Shown: in pieces, positions 60,051 through 64,000 of the stretch
How the letters are laid out: every line of letters starts with the position of its first letter
How positions within the stretch are numbered: position 1 is the first letter of the stretch
Assembly (NCBI GenBank): GCA_029717555.1
Contig: JAMDHS010000002.1
Span: forward strand, 186,001-250,000
Direction of reading: 5' to 3'
From: Peribolospora baueri
Taxonomy: Eukaryota > Basidiomycota > Peribolosporomycetes > Peribolosporales > Peribolosporaceae
Length of the DNA stretch: 64,000 nucleotides
The notes under the pieces: generated by a model
The model's database searches: none
Told to the model about the DNA's origin: nothing
The model's input: the letters and a program-made list of their open reading frames with translations, nothing else
Made by a program: the position numbers and the translations under genes

Positions 60051-62949
60051 ATGGCCGAACTCGTCCACTCCAGCAAACGTGCCTCCTCCGGCGCTCCGTC
60101 GCCTAGGCCGACGACCTTGCAAGAGGTTGAGGCGCTGCTGTCGAACGACACCAAAGTCAAGGTCGCTGTGAGTTGGGCCCTGTCATTACCTACCCGTTTT
60201 GCTTGTTCGTCAGCCAGCTGGCCGCGGCCTGCTGGGCGACACCTTCTCACGTCTGGCTCTTCTTCGTGCCGTTCCAAATCCTCTCACTCAAACGTCCGCC
60301 CCTCTCTTTCATATCGGCCACCGCGACACTTCAGGGTGTAGACGTAGATGGGGTTCTCAGAGGCAAGGTGATGGCCAAGAACAAGTTCCTCAAGGCGTGT
60401 AAAGACGGCTTCGGCTTCTGCTCCGTCATCTTCGGTTGGGATATCCACGACCACGCTTGTTAGTCGTCGTTTTCTTTCAGTGGCGTCCCTTTTCAGAGCA
60501 CATGGCCAAGGACGAGAAGATATAGGGAAACTACTCTCTCTTTCTACTTGTATGGGGTATATGTGCGAGGCGGAACTACCCGTGCAGGAGGAGGAGCCGC
60601 CGTCTGAATTCTTTCTTCCCTCCCTTCCTTCACTCGTCGTCATCCCTCCCGTCTCGCCCTACAGACACCCAAGAGCTCTCCATCTCCTCCTCTGCCAACG
60701 GCTACAAAGACCTCCTGGCTCGCATAGATCTCTCTAGCTATCGCCGTCTGCCCTGGGAGGATGATGTGGCGCTTTTCCTCGTCCACTTTTGGGACCCCGA
60801 TTCGGCAGAGAGGATCTGTGCGGACCCGAGGGGGGTGTTGAAGGGCGTCACAGAACGATTGGAAGCGTTGGGATTTGAGGCAATGTGAGTATAGGGTCTG
60901 TAGTGCGTTGAGACAGGAGAGTGTGAAAGGTTTCTTTTGTACCGCTTGCATTTGGAGCTCGCTTATCTCTTTCGATCGTCGCACCTGGCTTCCATCAGGG
61001 CGGGCTCGGAATATGAGTACTTCACCGTAAGTCTAAACCTCCGGTAATGGAGGAACGTCGCAAAGCATGCTGACCTTTTGCTTGATGCCTCATCCCTCCA
61101 TCAGTTTGCAGAGACCCCTCAGAGCGCCGCGGAGAAGAAATACCGAGATCTCAAGCCTCTCACGCCTGGCATGCACGGTTACGTGAGTGGTCCGCCCCAC
61201 CCTTACGACCACGCATTTCCCCGCTAGTCCGATTCCTCTCACCGTTCTCCTCCCCGCCTGTTGAACTCGGCAGTCGATGCTTCGGCCGGCTCTCAACAAG
61301 GACTGGTTTTACGAAGTCTTTGACGTCTGTACCGGCCCACTCGGCATCCCCATCGAGGGGCACCACACAGAAACCGGCCCTGGCGTGTTCGAGACCGCTC
61401 TCGGTGAGTATCATGGGCTTTATTTCCTTCTGTTTCGGATGTGCCCCTTACCTTGCTTATGCTCCATTACTTGGGGTTTGGGACGAATGATCAGAGTACA
61501 CGAACGCAGAGAGGATGGCCGACAAGTGGGTCTATCGGAACGATTGCCTATGTTGCCTTCTGCTTTTTGAACCATTCGTTTGATGTTGACTTTCGCTGGC
61601 ACCGGCCGACCAGCGCCATCCTGTTCAAGCTGGCCGCCAAGTCGTTGGGATACAAGTACGGGATCATGCCCACGTTCAGTGAGCCCGTCCACCTTACCAG
61701 CTCGCTCCGCTCCTTACAAGTGAAGGACTGATCAGGAGACCCTGACATCCTCCACCACTCTTATCTGTGACTAATGAAAGTGGCTAAGCCACATAGCGGT
61801 CTTCCAGGCACCTCAGGCCACACTCACGTCTCCCTGCGCTCCTTGGAGACGGGTAGGAACGTTTTCGCCGTGACACTCGAAGAGGCGGAGAGCGGGGGTC
61901 GCAAAGACGCACAGTACGAGGACACAAAGTACATCTCGCAGCAGGCTGAGTGGTTCCTTGCTGGCGTGCTCAAGGGTCTGCCGAGCGTCGTGCCGCTCAT
62001 GGTGCCTACCGTCAACGGGTGCGTTGGGTGTGGTAATGCCGTCCTCCCACAGACTCTCGGAAATTATATCTGTTTTATCGATCCAATGCCTCACCCTCCC
62101 TGTCACTGACTCGCGCTCCAGTTACAAACGCCTGGTCCCTTCCTTCTGGGCGCCCACGCAAGTTTCTTACGGCTACGACGACCGCACGTCGAGCGTGCGC
62201 ATCATCTCCCCTCCCAGCTGCCCACCCGAGGCGACGAGGTTCGAGATCCGATTACCAGGCGCCGATGTGGGTTTGTCGGTCTAACCTGGCTCAGGCTCGG
62301 GGGCCAGCTGTAGACGACTGTAGGCTTGGCTCTGGTCTGACAACTTTTTCTCCCTTCACTCTCACCATCTCGGTACGCAGATGAACCCCTATTTCACCTT
62401 CGCTTCCATCCTTGCCCTCGGCCTGCACGGCATCGAACAAAAGCTCCCTCTTCCCTTCTCCCCTCAGTCCGCCGAAGCCAAAAGGTCAGCAGACATAGGC
62501 GCCAGTCTCGCTTCCGCTGATGGATCGGTGGACAGGAAGTTGCCGGCGAGCTTGGCCGAGGCTACGCAGGCTATGGCTGGGAAGGGCTCCTTGGCGAGGA
62601 AGGCGCTTGGCGGTGAGTTGAGCGGTCGGCTGGTCTCGCCGTTTTTACTGGCCCTTCTTATGATACTGATGCTCTTTTCATTTTTTATCTAGACGCCTTC
62701 ATCGACCACTACGCTGCAACAAGAGCTCACGAGGCGAAGCTGTACGCCGAGGCTGTCACCGACTGGTGAGTAGATGCCTGCCGTGTTCCTATCGCGCCGC
62801 ACTCGGCGAGCTACCTTTATCGATCCCACTTTGCCCGTGTCGGGTTTGGAGCGCTCGTCTTTTGACATTGCGCCGCGCCGCCTTTGCTCTCTTTTGTTTT
62901 TGTCCGACGCCGATGCAGGGAGATGGCCCGGTACTTCGAGCTTACCTGA
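60051..62949 (+). CDS. Glutamine-synthetase-fold enzyme, FluG/lengsin-like type I family (503 aa)
   Basis: Probable ATP-dependent amide ligase. Thirteen exons close in phase: 60051-60167, 60335-60458, 60665-60884, 60999-61026, 61105-61182, 61274-61403, 61495-61525, 61614-61678, 61781-62018, 62122-62266, 62381-62612, 62693-62765, 62919-62949. N-terminal beta-grasp: GVDVDGVLRGKVMAKNKF. Catalytic domain: AGSEYEYF, EGHHTETGPGVFETAL, MAKPHSGLPGTSGHTHVSL, YKRLVPSFWAPTQVSYGYDD, NPYFTFASILALGLHGIEQ. These match bacterial-type GS and the GS half of FluG, not the shorter (about 350 aa) GSII that serves as the main fungal glutamine synthetase. No amidohydrolase domain is attached. The true substrate could be glutamate, a polyamine or another amine and cannot be told from sequence. 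Confidence 0.87.
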
Positions 62950-63333
62950 CATGTAGATGGAGGATAAGATGGCGGCCCGGGACAAAGGGAATACGGTAGT
63001 CTTTCTGTACTCCTACTTGGTCCTATTTTCAGACCCGGGTTGGGACTTGTTTCGATCAAGGACACTGATCATATCCCTTGGAACGCGCGTGGAAGGAATT
63101 TGCAGTCATTCATGCTTATGGTCGATGTTTCGCGTATGATCACCGAAGGTCCGGTCGGGAGGAACTTGCCTTGGCCGAATGTTTGCCATCGACATCGTCA
63201 TTCAATTGCTGACAAGCATGCATAGATTACAACCCTTGGGTGACGAAAAAAAGCTGATTACTTCTTTCCCGGCTTCCACCGCTGAATTGCATATACTCAC
63301 TCTTCCCTCCTTGGCCCAGTCCTCCACCGGGAC
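62950..63333 (+). other. 3' flank of the GS-fold gene
   Basis: About 380 bp. A frame at 63040-63225 is open but matches nothing known to me. No gene is claimed. Confidence 0.4.
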
Positions 63334-64000
63334 ATGGACCGCATTCCGACGCTGGCCTTGCATCACGACCCGCGTTTCTTTGGTAAGACGTGAGCGTTGC
63401 GATTGGATCGAACTGAGTCGCCGCGACCGTCGTAGGGACGAGCACCCGTCTTCTACGCCAGCAAGATGCTGTTGGAGGAAGACCATCATTCGGATGGCAG
63501 CCCCTCGCTGGAGGTGTCCGAAGTCTCCACCTCGTTATGGAGGGTCGCTCCGTGCGGTTGCGTGATGACCGCAAGGTAGAGAGGTGAGTTAATTCACGCA
63601 CGTCCTTTGAGTGGGGATGGTGTCGTGATGATTGTAGTGGTATTTCAGACCGCTCGCCCACGCGAAGGGTACAGTCACCCCAACTCGTGGCGAGGATGGT
63701 GACCAATATCTTTCCAAAGTGCCTGAACACATAATTCCCCCCCCCCCTTCCTTCTGGGTTGTGTTCTCCCTCCTTCTTTAGTTTTGTGCCCAGTCTGACC
63801 TGACCTCCCCTTGGCACCCTTCTTCCCTTCTAGCTCATCTTCCGAGTGACAAAGGTGGACACCACGCTGCGCTTCCTTGTAGCCGCCTCCGCCTCCACGA
63901 ACGCCACCACGGGATCCTCCACCTCCACCACCTCTGGATCACACAAAACCACTCTTCCTCGTCCAGCTGCACCTGAATGGACTAGCCATGCACATCTGTT
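63334..64000 (+). CDS. Partial unknown gene at the right edge
   Basis: Tentative. Exons 63334-63382 and 63436-63583 join in phase from an ATG to give MDRIPTLALHHDPRFFGTS and later GGVRSLHLVMEGRSVRLRDD; a third exon from 63649 continues in phase (PLAHAKGTVTPTRGED). After a C-rich stretch (about 63739-63750), a frame opening at about 63834 reads LIFRVTKVDTTLRFLVAASA to the window end. Whether these belong to one transcript is uncertain, and upstream exons may exist. I do not recognise the protein. Confidence 0.35.

Noticed and set aside
60051-62949. Assignment of the GS-fold gene as the main glutamine synthetase GLN1.
   Set aside because: It is too long, and the motifs are of the type I/FluG class; fungal GLN1 is a GSII of about 350 residues.

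Overview
The window is nuclear DNA from a filamentous or yeast-like fungus, most likely a basidiomycete. Genes are dense and on both strands, nearly all are split by short GT-AG introns (mostly 50-110 nt), and the products match fungal families (PAN2, TRPY/Yvc1 channel, Sso-type syntaxins, Adp1-like transporter, 161-residue tropomyosin, GPI mannosyltransferase Smp3). A Pucciniomycotina origin is a guess from intron density and high GC, not something I can prove. No CRISPR, integrated virus, transposon or tRNA was recognised. All gene models were built by hand by following reading phase across splice sites.

Layout. 1-1190 (-): SMP3-like GPI mannosyltransferase, running off the left edge. 1466-4649 (+): membrane-anchored coiled-coil protein of unknown function. 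5504-9913 (+): Adp1-like ABC transporter with EGF-like ectodomain. 10113-10950 (-): molybdopterin synthase large subunit. 11414-12882 (+): response-regulator receiver protein. 13484-18912 (+): PAN2. 19088-20990 (+): DUF1766/T5orf172 protein. 21097-23266 (-): TOPORS-like RING protein. 23606-24410 (+): tropomyosin. 24735-27968 (-): DBP4 helicase. 28414-30072 (+): SEN2. 30259-32330 (-): KRR1. 32786-35757 (+): eIF2B epsilon (GCD6). 35.8-39.1 kb: sparse, with one cryptic candidate micropeptide gene. 39069-40950 and 42398-44545 (both -): tandem Sso/syntaxin-1-like t-SNAREs. 44.5-48.4 kb: sparse. 48369-49354 (+): Gly/Asn/Ser-rich repeat protein. 50032-50764 (-): small acylation-motif protein, possibly SVIP-like. 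51588-55616 (+): TRPY/YVC1 vacuolar channel. 55954-56920 (-): GAR1. 57291-58991 (+): PRP38. 60051-62949 (+): glutamine-synthetase-fold enzyme. 63334-64000 (+): partial unknown gene at the right edge.

How the genes relate. This is a housekeeping neighbourhood rather than an operon or biosynthetic cluster, but RNA metabolism is strongly represented: mRNA deadenylation (PAN2), tRNA splicing (SEN2), ribosome assembly (DBP4, KRR1, GAR1), pre-mRNA splicing (PRP38) and translation initiation (GCD6). Several sit in divergent pairs sharing 300-460 bp promoters. The second theme is membrane traffic and actin: two exocytic t-SNAREs and tropomyosin.

Most notable points: a t-SNARE paralogue with Asp instead of the zero-layer Gln; a 9-nt microexon shared by both t-SNAREs; other microexons inside the TOPORS-like RING and the YVC1 pore region; receiver-domain introns that are multiples of three without stops; a possible three-exon 31-residue membrane peptide; and a KRR1 splice junction that canonical sites do not close.
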